From NCBI RefSeq assembly GCF_001612765.1, contig NZ_BDBB01000046.1, positions 1 to 64,000 of the forward strand: 64,000 nt of DNA, read 5' to 3'. The translations under genes were made by a program, and so were the position numbers. The stretch comes from Nocardia arthritidis NBRC 100137 (lineage in GTDB: Bacteria > Actinomycetota > Actinomycetes > Mycobacteriales > Mycobacteriaceae). Within the stretch, counting starts at the first letter, position 1. Each line of letters begins with the position of its first letter. Positions 10,152 through 19,593 of the stretch are shown piece by piece. The notes under the pieces are model-generated. The model was not told where the DNA came from and did not search any database. It saw only the letters and a program-made list of their open reading frames with translations.

Positions 10152-10382
10152 CTACTGGCCCTTGCGGCGATTGGCTCCGCCCCGGCTGCGGAGTTGCACA
10201 TGCGACTCCACCAGCACATTGTGGATGAAGCCGTAGGAGCGGCCCGTGGACCGCGCCAGCGACCGGATGCTCGCACCCGCCTCGTATTGTTTCTTCAGCT
10301 GGGTTTGTAGGCGATCGCGGGACTTCCCGGTGACGCGTGTGCCCTTACCCAATGTGGCCTTGCTTTGTGGCCTGTCGCTCAT
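10152..10382 (-). CDS. Small helix-turn-helix protein (Rv1473A-like)
   Basis: A 76-aa basic protein. Residues about 35–62 form an HTH with ASIRSLARSTGRSYGFIHNV, preceded by a stretch rich in Lys/Arg/Gln. The ATG at 10382 follows GGAGGAAGCC. It sits directly downstream of the ABC-F gene, exactly where mycobacteria carry Rv1473A, annotated as a possible transcriptional regulator. Its DNA target is unknown. Confidence 0.8.
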   Translation of the reverse strand: MSDRPQSKATLGKGTRVTGKSRDRLQTQLKKQYEAGASIRSLARSTGRSYGFIHNVLVESHVQLRSRGGANRRKGQ

Positions 10383-10463
10383 GGCTTCCTCCGAGTCGCC
10401 GAGCAGCGTCTTTCCAGGCTAAGCACTCAGGAGGCCATGATCAACGGGTTCCTGTGATGAAAC

Positions 10464-12095
10464 TCACGCGAGCTGAATAAGTTCCAGATATTCGGCCGAC
10501 CAATGGTCTTCTGTCCCGTCCGGGAGCAGGATCACGCGTTCCGGAGACAACGCCTCCGCTGCGCCCGGGTCGTGGGTCACCAGCACCACGGCGCCCGCGT
10601 AGGTGCGCAGGGCGTCGAGCACCTGCTCACGCGACACCGGGTCGAGGTTGTTCGTCGGCTCGTCCAGCAGCAGCACGTTCGCCGCCGAGGAGACCAGACC
10701 GGCCAGCGCGAGACGGGTCTTCTCACCGCCCGAGAGGGTGCCCGCTGGCTGGTCGAGTTGCGGCCCGGAGAACATGAACGCACCGAGCAGGCCACGCAGA
10801 TCCTGTTCACCCGCGTCGGGAGCGGCGTGGCGGATGTTCTCCCACACGGTGGCGTTGTCGTCCAGGGTGTCGTGCTCCTGGGCGAAATATCCGATCTTCA
10901 GCCCGTGCCCGGGCACCAAACCGCCCGCCGTGGGCTGCTCGACTCCGGCCAGCAGACGCAGCAGCGTCGTCTTACCCGCGCCGTTGAGCCCGAGGACCAC
11001 CACCCGGCTGCCGCGGTCGATCGCCAGGTCGACGCCGGTGAAGATCTCCAGCGAGCCGTAGACCTTGGTCAGGTTCTCGGCCATCAGCGGTGTCTTGCCG
11101 CAAGCCGCGGGCTCGGGGAACTTGATCCGGGCGACCTTGTCGGCGACGCGTACGTCGTCGAGTTCGGCCAGCAGGCGATCGGCGCGCTTGGCCATGTTCT
11201 GCGCCGCAGTCGCTTTCGTGGCCTTGGCGCCGAGCTTGGCCGCCTGGGCGCGCAGCGCGCTGGCCTTCTTCTCGGCGTTCGCGCGTTCGCGGCGCCTGCG
11301 CTGCTCGTCGGTGGCGCGCGCGTCCAGGTACTTCTTCCAGCCCATGTTGTAGACGTCGGCCTCGCCGCGCACCGCGTCCAGGAACCACACTTTGTTCACC
11401 ACGTCGGCGAGCAGTTCCACGTCGTGACTGATGACGATCAGGCCACCGTCGTGATTCTGCAGGAAGCCACGCAGCCAGGTGATCGAGTCGGCGTCGAGGT
11501 GGTTGGTCGGCTCGTCCAGCAGCAGGATGGTGTCCGAACGCCCGCCGCTGCCGTCGGAAGCGGCGAACAGGATGCGAGCCAATTCGATTCGACGCCGCTG
11601 ACCGCCGGACAGGGTGCGCAACGACTGACCGAGCACCCGGTCGGGCAGACCGAGGCTGTGGCAGATGCGCGCCGCCTCGCTCTCGGCGACGTAGCCGCCG
11701 AGAGCCGAGAAACGTTCCTCGAGCCGCCCGTACTTGCGGACCGCCTTCTCGCGTTCCTTGTCGTCGGCGACCTCGGCCATCAGCGCCTGCTGCTTCTCCA
11801 TCTCACGGATCAGCGTGTCCAGGCCGCGCGCGGACAGCACCCGGTCGCGGGCCAGCACGTCCAGGTTGCCCTCGCGCGGGTCCTGCGGCAGGTAACCGAT
11901 GTCGCTGGAGCGAAGAATCTTCCCGGCGTACGGCTCGCCCTCGCCGGCCAGGATGCGCAGCGTGGTGGTCTTGCCCGCGCCGTTGCGTCCGACCAGCCCG
12001 ATCCGGTCGCCCGCCTGTACCCGTAGCGCCGGTCCGGGAGCGGACAGCAGGGTGCGGACTCCGGCCCGGACCTCCAGGTCGGTCGCGGTGATCAC
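10464..12095 (-). CDS. ABC-F family ribosome-associated ATPase (Rv1473-like)
   Basis: A 543-aa cytoplasmic protein with two ATPase domains and no membrane segments. Domain 1 has Walker A GRNGAGKT (36–43), LSGGQRRRIELA and DEPTNHLD; domain 2 has GLNGAGKT, LSGGEKTRLALA and DEPTNNLD; between them is a long Arg/Lys/Ala-rich coiled-coil linker that would reach into the ribosome. ABC-F proteins act on translation and some protect against macrolides; Rv1473 is annotated as a macrolide ABC protein. The GTG at 12095 is preceded by AAGGAGAAGTTT and gives the family length. Whether this one confers resistance cannot be told. Confidence 0.93.
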   Translation of the reverse strand: MITATDLEVRAGVRTLLSAPGPALRVQAGDRIGLVGRNGAGKTTTLRILAGEGEPYAGKILRSSDIGYLPQDPREGNLDVLARDRVLSARGLDTLIREMEKQQALMAEVADDKEREKAVRKYGRLEERFSALGGYVAESEAARICHSLGLPDRVLGQSLRTLSGGQRRRIELARILFAASDGSGGRSDTILLLDEPTNHLDADSITWLRGFLQNHDGGLIVISHDVELLADVVNKVWFLDAVRGEADVYNMGWKKYLDARATDEQRRRRERANAEKKASALRAQAAKLGAKATKATAAQNMAKRADRLLAELDDVRVADKVARIKFPEPAACGKTPLMAENLTKVYGSLEIFTGVDLAIDRGSRVVVLGLNGAGKTTLLRLLAGVEQPTAGGLVPGHGLKIGYFAQEHDTLDDNATVWENIRHAAPDAGEQDLRGLLGAFMFSGPQLDQPAGTLSGGEKTRLALAGLVSSAANVLLLDEPTNNLDPVSREQVLDALRTYAGAVVLVTHDPGAAEALSPERVILLPDGTEDHWSAEYLELIQLA

Positions 12096-12262
12096 AAACT
12101 TCTCCTTGCGGATCGTGGGGCTGGGCGCGTGCTCGATTGTGCGACCCGACGCGCACAAGAACCACCGATTTTACCCGGGCCGCAGGGTGCTCCCCCATAC
12201 CAGCACCCCGCATGTGACGGCGGTAACGGCTCATGCGATCGGCTGCGCTACCGTGCGATGCC

Positions 12263-13027
12263 ATGAGTACCGATCTATTGGGCAAGAGCGCTCTGGTCAC
12301 GGGGGCCAGCCGGGGCATCGGCAAGGCGGTCGCGGCGGAGTTGCTCGGCCGCGGCGCGAACGTGCTGATCACCGCGCGGAAGAAGGAACCGCTGGAGGAT
12401 GCCGCCGCCCAGCTGCGCGAGCTGGGCCACCAGGGCCAGGTCGTGGCCTTGGCGGGCAACTCGGGCGTCGCCGAGGATCGGGCGGCCGCGGTCGAGCGCG
12501 CGGTCACGGAGTTCGGTTCGCTGGACGTCCTGATCAACAACACCGGCATCAACCCGGTCTACGGCTCCCTGATGGAGGCCGACCTGGACGCCGTGCGCAA
12601 GATCTTCGACGTGAACGTGGTCGCGGCGCTCGGCTACATCCAGGAGGCGTACCGGGCGTGGATGCGCGATCACGGCGGCGCCGTGGTCAACGTGGCCAGT
12701 GTCGCGGGCATCCGCTCGACCGGTGTGATCGCCGCCTACGGCGCGTCCAAGTCTGCGCTGATCCATCTCACCGGGGAACTCGCCTGGCAGCTCGGGCCGA
12801 AGATCCGGGTGAACGCGGTCGCGCCGGGCGTGATCAAGACCAAGTTCGCCGACGCGCTGTACTCGTCGGACGAAGAGCGCGCCGCGAGCGTGTACCCGAT
12901 GAAGCGACTGGGCAGTCCGGAGGACGTGGCGCGCTTGATCGGCTTCCTGGTCTCCGACGAGGCGGCCTGGATCACCGGCGAGACGGTGCGCGTGGACGGC
13001 GGACTGCTCTCCACCGGCGGGATCTGA
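12263..13027 (+). CDS. SDR-family oxidoreductase (FabG-like)
   Basis: A 254-aa classical short-chain dehydrogenase. The cofactor motif GASRGIG is at 14–20 with Arg following in TARKKE, suggesting NADP preference; NNTG replaces NNAG; catalytic residues are Ser146, Tyr159 and Lys163 (YGASK). The C-terminal ETVRVDGGL is typical of FabG-like enzymes. The substrate is unknown; 3-oxoacyl or other ketone reduction is possible. It is divergent from the ABC-F gene. The ATG at 12263 is chosen because the family starts a few residues before the first strand. Confidence 0.88.
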   Translation: MSTDLLGKSALVTGASRGIGKAVAAELLGRGANVLITARKKEPLEDAAAQLRELGHQGQVVALAGNSGVAEDRAAAVERAVTEFGSLDVLINNTGINPVYGSLMEADLDAVRKIFDVNVVAALGYIQEAYRAWMRDHGGAVVNVASVAGIRSTGVIAAYGASKSALIHLTGELAWQLGPKIRVNAVAPGVIKTKFADALYSSDEERAASVYPMKRLGSPEDVARLIGFLVSDEAAWITGETVRVDGGLLSTGGI

Positions 13028-13067
13028 CCCGAGGCGGGACGGCCGTCCGCATCGGGGCCGACCTGCG

Positions 13068-13871
13068 CTACCGGAAGGCCAGTGCGCCGATCGTATCGGC
13101 GTGCCGGTAGCGCAGGTACTTCTCGACGGTCGCGGGGTCGACCGCGCCGGTGGCCGTCGCCAGCGTCACCACCACGAATTCCTTCTCGCTGCCGTCCTTC
13201 CACTTGCCGGTGGCGTAGCCCTTGATGAAGGTGCCGGGACGCAGGGCGAGGTCCGCGTCGGTGAACCGATCCTTCGCCGCGGCGGCCCGGCTCCGGTCGG
13301 CCATGCTGAGGACGAACTGGGTGAGCATGAGCGCGCCGCCTTCGGCGCGGTACACCAGCTCCGCCGCGTAGCCGCAGCCGAGGCTCGTGAGCTTGCCCGC
13401 CACCTCGATGGGGTGGCAGTCGGCGTGGTCACGGCCCTCGACCCAGTCGGCGTGCAGCTCGACGCGATCGAACCGGAAGTTCCAGTCCTTCGCGTATTCG
13501 GTGTAGCTCAGCCTGCCCGACGACGGGTGTGTGCCGCCCGGAACGGGGGGCACGGGCCGCGTGCTGGTGACGCCACCCGCCCGGGTGGTCGCCTCGGCGG
13601 ACGCGGCGGCCTGCGCGTGCCCCTGCACGCGTGAATTCGCCGATACGCCCACACCGACCGCCACCAGCACAGCGACCACGCCGACCGCCAGTGCGACGAT
13701 CACGCCGGGTCCGCGCTCGGGCGCGGGCGGCAACGGTGGCGTCTCCCATGCCTGCGTCGGGTACGCGCTCGGCGGGGACATGCTTCCCCAGTCCGGCGCG
13801 TGCCGCGCCTGGTCCGATTTCCCGTAGTCCCCTCGGCCGCCGCCGAATCCGGAACCAGACGGGTGGGTCAT
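13068..13871 (-). CDS. Hypothetical membrane-anchored protein
   Basis: A 267-aa protein. Residues 1–53 are Gly/Pro/Ser-rich and cytoplasmic; residues about 55–77 form one transmembrane helix; the rest is an extracytoplasmic domain beginning with a Pro/Thr-rich linker. Two cysteines about 15 residues apart (DCHPIE and LGCGYA) could form a disulfide outside the cell. The ATG at 13871 has GGAAGGCG upstream. The overall plan resembles mycobacterial MmpS-like or sensor-domain envelope proteins, but I do not recognise the domain. It is convergent with the SDR gene and lies downstream of the MMPL transporter on the same strand, about 100 bases away. Confidence 0.75.
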   Translation of the reverse strand: MTHPSGSGFGGGRGDYGKSDQARHAPDWGSMSPPSAYPTQAWETPPLPPAPERGPGVIVALAVGVVAVLVAVGVGVSANSRVQGHAQAAASAEATTRAGGVTSTRPVPPVPGGTHPSSGRLSYTEYAKDWNFRFDRVELHADWVEGRDHADCHPIEVAGKLTSLGCGYAAELVYRAEGGALMLTQFVLSMADRSRAAAAKDRFTDADLALRPGTFIKGYATGKWKDGSEKEFVVVTLATATGAVDPATVEKYLRYRHADTIGALAFR

Positions 13872-13974
13872 CGCGGTCGCCTTCCACACTCCCGGCAGCC
13901 GTCCCACCTCGCGTGGGCCTCCCCGGAGCTGCCGGACAGACCCTACCCGATCGGGCTCGTTCGGTCGCCGCGGT

Positions 13975-16185
13975 TTACAGCCGCGCGGGCTGGAGCCAGT
14001 CCTCTCGTCCCGCGACCGCCGGGGCGGCGGGCCCCTCTTCGATGCCGAACCGCCGGTGCAGTTTGCCCAGCGGGCCGGGCGCGTACCAGTTCCAGTGGCC
14101 CAGCAGTTCCATCGCGGCGGGCAGCAGGAAGCCGCGCACCAGGGTCGCGTCCACCAGGACGGCCAGCGGAAGGCCGATGCCGAACGCCTTCATGAAGGTG
14201 ATGTCGGAGGCGAGGAAGCCGAGGAAGACCAGCGAGATCAGCACCGCGGCAGCGGTGACGATCCGGCCGATCCGCTCCAGCCCGGAGGTGACGGCCAGCG
14301 CGTTGGACCTGGTGCGCTGGTATTCCTCCCGGATGCGCGCCAGCAGGAACACCTGGTAGTCCATGGCGAGACCGAACGCCACCCCGAACAGCATGACCGG
14401 AACCGTGGGCGGCAGGTCGCCGGTGACGGTGAATCCGAGCAGACCCGACAGGTGCCCGTCCTGGAAGATCCAGACCAGCGCACCGAAGGTGGCCGTCAGG
14501 CTAAGGAAGCTGAGCACCACCGCCAGCAGCGGCAGCACGACGCTTCCGGTCAGCAGGAACAGCACCACCACCATGATCAGCACAACGAAGGCCAGCGCGT
14601 ACGGCAGCGCCGAGACCACCGCGCCGATCGCGTCCGCGTTGGCCGCGGCCACGCCACCGACCAGCACCTCCGAGGCGGCGGGCGTCGCGCGCACGTCGTC
14701 GGCGATCCGGTCGAGCATCGCGGGGTCGGTGGTGTCCGGGATCACCGAAAGATAGGCGGCGTTCTCGGCGCGGAAACCGTCGTGGGCGGCGGTGGGCGCG
14801 GTGAGCAGACCGCCGTGGCTGTAGCTGCCGGTGGCGGTGTCGACCCGGCGGACGTTCTCGATCTCCGACAGTTCCCGGGCGTAAGCGTCCAATCCGGCTG
14901 TGCTGTAGGCGCTTTCGGGCAGCACCGCGAACAGCCCGTTCTGTTCGGTGGCCGCGAAGTCCCGCTGGATGATCTCGGTGACCTGGCGGTTGTTCATCGA
15001 CTCCGGCAGGGAGCGTTCGTCGGGGAAGCCGAGCTGCACACCGAGGAACGGCGCGCCCAGCACGAGCAGCAGGGCGGTCACCGCGAGCCCGATCGGCACG
15101 GGCCGCATCATCACGAACCGCGCCAAGCGGTGCCAGGCTCCCTCGCCGGGCGCGGGACGAGCGGCGCGCAGGAACCACCACAACTGGCCGCTGTCGATCT
15201 TGGCGCCGAGCAGGAACAGGATCGCGGGCAGCACGGTCAGCGACACCGTCGCGGCGATCACCGCGACGGCCAGACCCGCGTACCCCATCGACCGCACAGC
15301 CAGCAGCGGGAAGAACAGCAGGCCCGACAGGGCGACGGCGACGGTGACGGCCGAGAACAAGACGGTCCGGCCGGCCGAACGCATGGTCGCGGCCACCGCG
15401 GCAGCGGGCTGCTGACCGGCCACCAGTTCGTCGCGGTAGCGGCTGATCATCAGCAGGCTGTAGTCGATCGCCAGGCCGAGCCCGAGCAGCGTGGCGACAT
15501 TGGTCGCGGTCGCCGCGAGGTCGGTGACGCTCGCGATCAGCCACAGCGCGCCCATCGTGATCATCACCGTGATCATCGCGACCACCAGCGGCAGACTGGC
15601 CGCGACCAGACCGCCGAACACCAGCAGCAACGCGATCAGCGTGATCGGGAAAGCGATCGATTCGCCCAGCACGACGTCTTTCTCGCTCTGCTGCACCGTC
15701 TCGTGCAGCAGCATCGCGTAGCCGCCGACCCGCACCTCGAGCGGGCCGTGAGCGCCGCCGAACCGGTCGGCGAGGTCACCCACCCGCTGGTCGACCTCGG
15801 CCTCCTCGCCGAGGATGCTGGCCACGATCAGCCCTTTGGTGCCGTCGGTGCTGCGCAGCGCGGGCGATTTGTCGGTCCAGTACGACGTGACGCCCGCGAC
15901 GCCGGACACCGACTTCAGCTCGGTGACCAGGTTGGTCGCCGCGGTGGCCGAGGCGTCGTCGTCCACCGAGCGGCGAGTCTGCACCAGCAGCACGAAATTC
16001 GGGGTGGCCTGGCCGAAGGTGTCGCGCAGCACCGCGGTCGCCCGGCTCGACTCGCTGTCGGGGTCGATGTACCCGCCGCCCTGCACCTTGTCGAACAGCG
16101 TCGCGCTCAGCGTGCCCATCGCCAGCGCGAGCACCACGAACACGGCGAGGATCCACCGGCTGCGCCGCCTGGTCAGTTCGAACAC
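13975..16185 (-). CDS. MMPL-family RND transporter
   Basis: A 736-aa polytopic protein with the MMPL plan: one helix, a large extracytoplasmic loop (about residues 40–170), five helices, a second loop, and six more helices. Motifs include the helix-4 pair ...LGLGLAIDYSLLMISRYRDEL, and GVAFGLAMDYQVFLLARIREEY in the second half, with the conserved Asp-Tyr pairs that carry protons. This is the short actinobacterial type (like ActII-3) used for lipid or metabolite export, not the long MmpL3 type. The start GTG at 16185 follows TTAGGGG; the open frame upstream is arginine-rich noise. Substrate unknown; the adjacent membrane-anchored protein could be a partner. Confidence 0.92.
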   Translation of the reverse strand: MFELTRRRSRWILAVFVVLALAMGTLSATLFDKVQGGGYIDPDSESSRATAVLRDTFGQATPNFVLLVQTRRSVDDDASATAATNLVTELKSVSGVAGVTSYWTDKSPALRSTDGTKGLIVASILGEEAEVDQRVGDLADRFGGAHGPLEVRVGGYAMLLHETVQQSEKDVVLGESIAFPITLIALLLVFGGLVAASLPLVVAMITVMITMGALWLIASVTDLAATATNVATLLGLGLAIDYSLLMISRYRDELVAGQQPAAAVAATMRSAGRTVLFSAVTVAVALSGLLFFPLLAVRSMGYAGLAVAVIAATVSLTVLPAILFLLGAKIDSGQLWWFLRAARPAPGEGAWHRLARFVMMRPVPIGLAVTALLLVLGAPFLGVQLGFPDERSLPESMNNRQVTEIIQRDFAATEQNGLFAVLPESAYSTAGLDAYARELSEIENVRRVDTATGSYSHGGLLTAPTAAHDGFRAENAAYLSVIPDTTDPAMLDRIADDVRATPAASEVLVGGVAAANADAIGAVVSALPYALAFVVLIMVVVLFLLTGSVVLPLLAVVLSFLSLTATFGALVWIFQDGHLSGLLGFTVTGDLPPTVPVMLFGVAFGLAMDYQVFLLARIREEYQRTRSNALAVTSGLERIGRIVTAAAVLISLVFLGFLASDITFMKAFGIGLPLAVLVDATLVRGFLLPAAMELLGHWNWYAPGPLGKLHRRFGIEEGPAAPAVAGREDWLQPARL

Positions 16186-16726
16186 TGCGTCTACCCCTAA
16201 CTCGTTCCGGTGGTGCCGCTTTCGCTCTGCGAGCTCCGGCGGTCGCCGGTCGGCGATCTGCCCGGCGCGCCATCCGCGGCGCACCGGTGCGCCGACACCT
16301 GACTCTCGGCACCGGGGCCGGAGGCGTGCGCCAGCGCCCCGGCATCCTAGCAACGCGCGACAAACTACGGTGAGCGCGAACACATTCCGTCGGCGCGAGT
16401 CGAGGCTGTGCGCGGTGCCGCCTGCGCTCGACTCCCACGACCGGAGAAGCCGTCGCGCTCGCCGGTACCGTGCCCACACCTCGGCTGGAAAGCCTCGCTC
16501 AGTCGGCCACGACGTTTTCGGCGGTCGATCCGGGCCGGTCACGGTTCCACACGCGGGCTGCGCAGCCGGATCGCCGCGACAGTGTTCGCGAAGAATTCAG
16601 CCTCGCGAGATCCCGACCCCCGGGCGGACCGAATTCGACGCGGTGGCCGCACCCTTATCGAGCGAACGGATGAGAGGCTCGGACCATGCATCGCATCGCA
16701 GCCCTGCGAATCCGAACGGCCGTGAA
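16186..16726. other. 541-bp gap between MMPL and lycopene cyclase genes
   Basis: Divergent promoter region. Several open frames cross it on both strands but all are Arg/Pro/Ser-rich and lack ribosome sites, so I see no gene. No clear palindrome or RNA structure stood out. Confidence 0.4.
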
Positions 16727-17827
16727 GTGAAACCCGACTTGGTCGTGTGCGGCCTCGGCCCGGCCGGTCGTGCCCTCGCACACCGCGCCGTGACGCGCGG
16801 GCTCACGGTCACCGTGCTGGACCCCACGCCGGAGCGCAGGTGGACCGCCACATACGCGGCGTGGGCCGACGAACTGCCGGATTGGCTGGCGCCGGAGGTC
16901 GTCGCGGCGATGGTGTCCCACCCGCTGGCCTGGGGAACGCGCGCGCACCGGCTGGACCGCCCGTACGTCGTGCTGGACACCGAGCGACTGCAGACCTCGC
17001 TGCACCTGTCCGATGCACGTGTCGTCGCCGATCGCGCGGTCGACATCGCTCCCGAACACGTCACCACGTCCTCCGGTGCGACGATCACCGGCGGCAGAGT
17101 GATCGACGCGCGCGGACTCACCCGCTCCCCCGCACGAGCCGAGCAGACCGCCTACGGCGTCATCGTGGACGCGGAACGTTGCGCCGGATTCGACCCGCTG
17201 TTCATGGACTGGCGGCCGGACAACGGCGCCCCTGCCGGCGCGCCGCCCTCGTTCCTCTATGCCGTCCCACTGGACGAGGAGCGGATGCTGCTCGAGGAGA
17301 CCTGCCTGGCCGGCCGCCCCGCGTTGACGGGCGCGCAGCTGCACGCGCGCTTGCGGCACCGGCTCGACGCGAGGGGAATGCGGATTACCGGTGACGAGCC
17401 GGTGGAGCATGTCCGATTTCCCGTCCAGGGGGGCCGTCCGGGGCGGCGCAGGTTCGGCGCGGCGGGCGGGTTCCTGCATCCGGCGACGGGCTACAGCGTC
17501 GGCGCCACGCTGGCCGCGGCCGACGCGATGGCGGCGGGCCGGGATGTGTGGCCCGCCGCGGCGCGCGTCGTCCACCGGTTGCGCAGCGCCGGCCTGCGGG
17601 CACTGCTGGCCTTGCCGCCCGAGGACCTGCCGCTGTTCTTCGACACGTTCTTCACGTTGCCCCCGGTCGCACAGCGCGCGTATCTGTCCGGCCGCACGGA
17701 CCTGGCCGGCACGGTCACGGCGATGAGTTCACTCTTCGCTGCGCTGCCGGGACGACTACGTCGGCGTGTCGCGGTTGCGACACTCGGTTTCCGGTTCGCT
17801 CGCGAGGTCGAGGGGCTTCGGCCATGA
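16727..17827 (+). CDS. Lycopene cyclase family protein
   Basis: A 366-aa FAD/NAD-binding protein starting with the dinucleotide-binding strand DLVVCGLGPAGRAL, then DARGL, a central PLDEERMLLEETCLAGRP segment and GFLHPATGYSVG, all typical of CrtY/CrtL-type lycopene beta-cyclases that close the rings of carotenoids. The length is slightly short for the family. The GTG at 16727 puts the first strand at residue 3; an ATG at 16670 is possible. No other carotenoid gene is within the window. ku begins 8 bases after its stop codon, so they are likely cotranscribed. Confidence 0.82.
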   Translation: MKPDLVVCGLGPAGRALAHRAVTRGLTVTVLDPTPERRWTATYAAWADELPDWLAPEVVAAMVSHPLAWGTRAHRLDRPYVVLDTERLQTSLHLSDARVVADRAVDIAPEHVTTSSGATITGGRVIDARGLTRSPARAEQTAYGVIVDAERCAGFDPLFMDWRPDNGAPAGAPPSFLYAVPLDEERMLLEETCLAGRPALTGAQLHARLRHRLDARGMRITGDEPVEHVRFPVQGGRPGRRRFGAAGGFLHPATGYSVGATLAAADAMAAGRDVWPAAARVVHRLRSAGLRALLALPPEDLPLFFDTFFTLPPVAQRAYLSGRTDLAGTVTAMSSLFAALPGRLRRRVAVATLGFRFAREVEGLRP

Positions 17828-17834
17828 TGGGAGC

Positions 17835-18809
17835 ATGAGATCGATCTGGAAGGGCTCGATCGCATTCGGGCTGGTGAACGTTCCGGTGAAGGTGTACACC
17901 GCCACCGAGGATCACGACATCCGATTCCATCAGGTGCACGCCAAGGATGGAGGCCGGATCAAGTACGACCGCGTCTGCACCGTGTGCGGTCAATCTGTCC
18001 AGTACACCGAGATCGACAAGGCCTACGAGTCCCCGGACGGCGACAAGGTCGTCCTGAGCGACGAGGACTTCGCGAAACTGCCGGTGGCGGAGAAGCACGA
18101 GATCCCGGTGCTGCAGTTCGTGCCGTCCGAGCAGATCGACCCGATCTTGTTCGAGAAGAGTTATTACCTGGAACCGGACTCCAGCACACCGAAGGCCTAC
18201 GTCCTGCTGGCGCGGACGCTGGAGAAGGTCGAACGCACCGCCCTGGTGAACTTCACACTGCGGCAGAAGACCAGGCTGGCCGCGTTGCGCGTGCGCGACG
18301 GCATTCTGGTGCTGCAGACGCTGCTGTGGCCCGACGAGGTCCGCTCCGTCGACTTCGAATCCCTCGACGGGGTCGCCGACCCGCGCCCGCAGGAGATCAA
18401 GATGGCCGAGACGCTCGTCGAGGCGATGTCCGACGACTTCGATCAAGAGCAGTTCACCGACGAGTATCAGATCGAACTGAAGCGCCTGCTCGACGAGGCG
18501 ATCGCCAGCGGCACCGGCAAGGTGCCCGAGCAGCCGGAGCTCGCGCCGGCCGGAATGGACGCCGAGGTGGTCGATCTGGTCGCCGCACTGCAGCGCAGCC
18601 TGGAGGCCAGTGGACGCCGGACGGCCGGCGGCGACGAAGCAGAGGCCGAGCCGAAGAAGACCGCGAAGAAGGCCGCGGCCAAGAGCGCAGGAGCCAAGAG
18701 CAGCGCGGGCAAGAGCAGCGCGTCGAAGAGCACGGCCTCCAAGAGCGCGGCGAAGAAGACGCCCGCGAAGAAGGCGGCCAAGAAGGCTCCGGCTCGCAAA
18801 GGCGCTTGA
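17835..18809 (+). CDS. ku: Non-homologous end-joining protein Ku
   Basis: A 324-aa bacterial Ku. It opens with RSIWKGSIAFGLVNVPVKVYTAT, the family signature (first 20: RSIWKGSIAFGLVNVPVKVY), and keeps the ring-forming beta-barrel core to about residue 255. The homodimer binds DNA ends and recruits LigD for repair of double-strand breaks. After residue 270 there is a long Lys/Ala/Ser tail of repeated AKSS, SKST and AKK units, similar to Lys-rich Ku extensions in mycobacteria that aid DNA binding. ATG at 17835 after GATGGGAGC. No ligD gene is in the window. Confidence 0.97.
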   Translation: MRSIWKGSIAFGLVNVPVKVYTATEDHDIRFHQVHAKDGGRIKYDRVCTVCGQSVQYTEIDKAYESPDGDKVVLSDEDFAKLPVAEKHEIPVLQFVPSEQIDPILFEKSYYLEPDSSTPKAYVLLARTLEKVERTALVNFTLRQKTRLAALRVRDGILVLQTLLWPDEVRSVDFESLDGVADPRPQEIKMAETLVEAMSDDFDQEQFTDEYQIELKRLLDEAIASGTGKVPEQPELAPAGMDAEVVDLVAALQRSLEASGRRTAGGDEAEAEPKKTAKKAAAKSAGAKSSAGKSSASKSTASKSAAKKTPAKKAAKKAPARKGA

Positions 18810-18842
18810 GTCTCGGAGCGAGGCCGCGACCGAAGGGCCGAG

Positions 18843-19499
18843 TCAGTCCTGCGCCGCGCGCCGCCGGCCTTCTTCGAAGAACTCCAGCAGTGCCGCGACG
18901 GTGTTCACCGCGGCGCGTGGCCTGAGTGCGCCGAATGGCGCGTTCCAGAAATCGCCGGTTCGCGGGGTCCACGGTCCGATGTAGGCGTACGGGCCGGGAT
19001 GGGCGTCGTCTCCCGGCGAGATTCCGTAGTTCACCTCATCGATCGTGCTCGCCAGGTCGAAATGCTCCGGCCACAGCACCGGTGTCACATCGGGCCCCAG
19101 CCAGCGCAACGCCTTGTCCCCTAGTGCCAGCCAGCCTTCGATCAGCCCGGCCGCCGAGGGATCCACCTCGATCGCCGCATCGGGATCGACGCCCGCGGTG
19201 TCCGCGTACACCCCTTCCGGCGGCCCGGGATCGAAACCCGCGGCCCTGGCAACCTCCCGATAGGTCCCCGCCAGCCGGGCACGCCCTTCCGGCCACACCA
19301 GCTCGTCCCCGACTACGGATACCGGCCACCGCACACCCCCGAAGCCGCCCCGCACCACCCCCAACCGGATGGTGCCGAACTCTCGGAACTGCGGCCCGGC
19401 GATCAACAACTCCGCGACCGCGTGCAACCCGACTCGCGATCGCCGGTACGTCACCTCGTCCACCTCCGCATCATCGCCGCTGTGCGCGGTCTCGCGCAC
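18843..19499 (-). CDS. Conserved hypothetical protein
   Basis: A 218-aa protein with no signal peptide or membrane segment. It has even, acidic composition and strong motifs such as WPEGRARLAGTYREVARAAG, LGPDVTPVLWPEHFDLA, and a PGPYAYIGPW segment near residue 185, the look of a conserved actinobacterial family of unknown function. The start is uncertain: the GTG at 19499 begins before the first conserved strand. It lies 94 bases downstream from the NDH-2-like gene start side and faces the end of ku. Confidence 0.7.
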   Translation of the reverse strand: MRETAHSGDDAEVDEVTYRRSRVGLHAVAELLIAGPQFREFGTIRLGVVRGGFGGVRWPVSVVGDELVWPEGRARLAGTYREVARAAGFDPGPPEGVYADTAGVDPDAAIEVDPSAAGLIEGWLALGDKALRWLGPDVTPVLWPEHFDLASTIDEVNYGISPGDDAHPGPYAYIGPWTPRTGDFWNAPFGALRPRAAVNTVAALLEFFEEGRRRAAQD

Positions 19500-19526
19500 G
19501 CGTTTGATCCGAGCAACGCGACGGGC

Positions 19527-19548
19527 GGGCAGGGCAGGGCAGGGCAGG
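19527..19548. repeat. Short tandem repeat, four GGGCA units
   Basis: GGGCA is repeated four times plus a partial copy in the gap between the hypothetical gene and the downstream end of the NDH-2-like gene. It is a simple repeat with no evident role. Confidence 0.6.
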
Positions 19549-19593
19549 AAGCCCACGCGTGATAGCGGAGACCCTTTCAGGCCCTCCTGCTGC

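Noticed and set aside
16408..16725. Small gene between MMPL and lycopene cyclase
   Set aside because: Arg/Pro/Ser-rich frame without ribosome site or codon bias.
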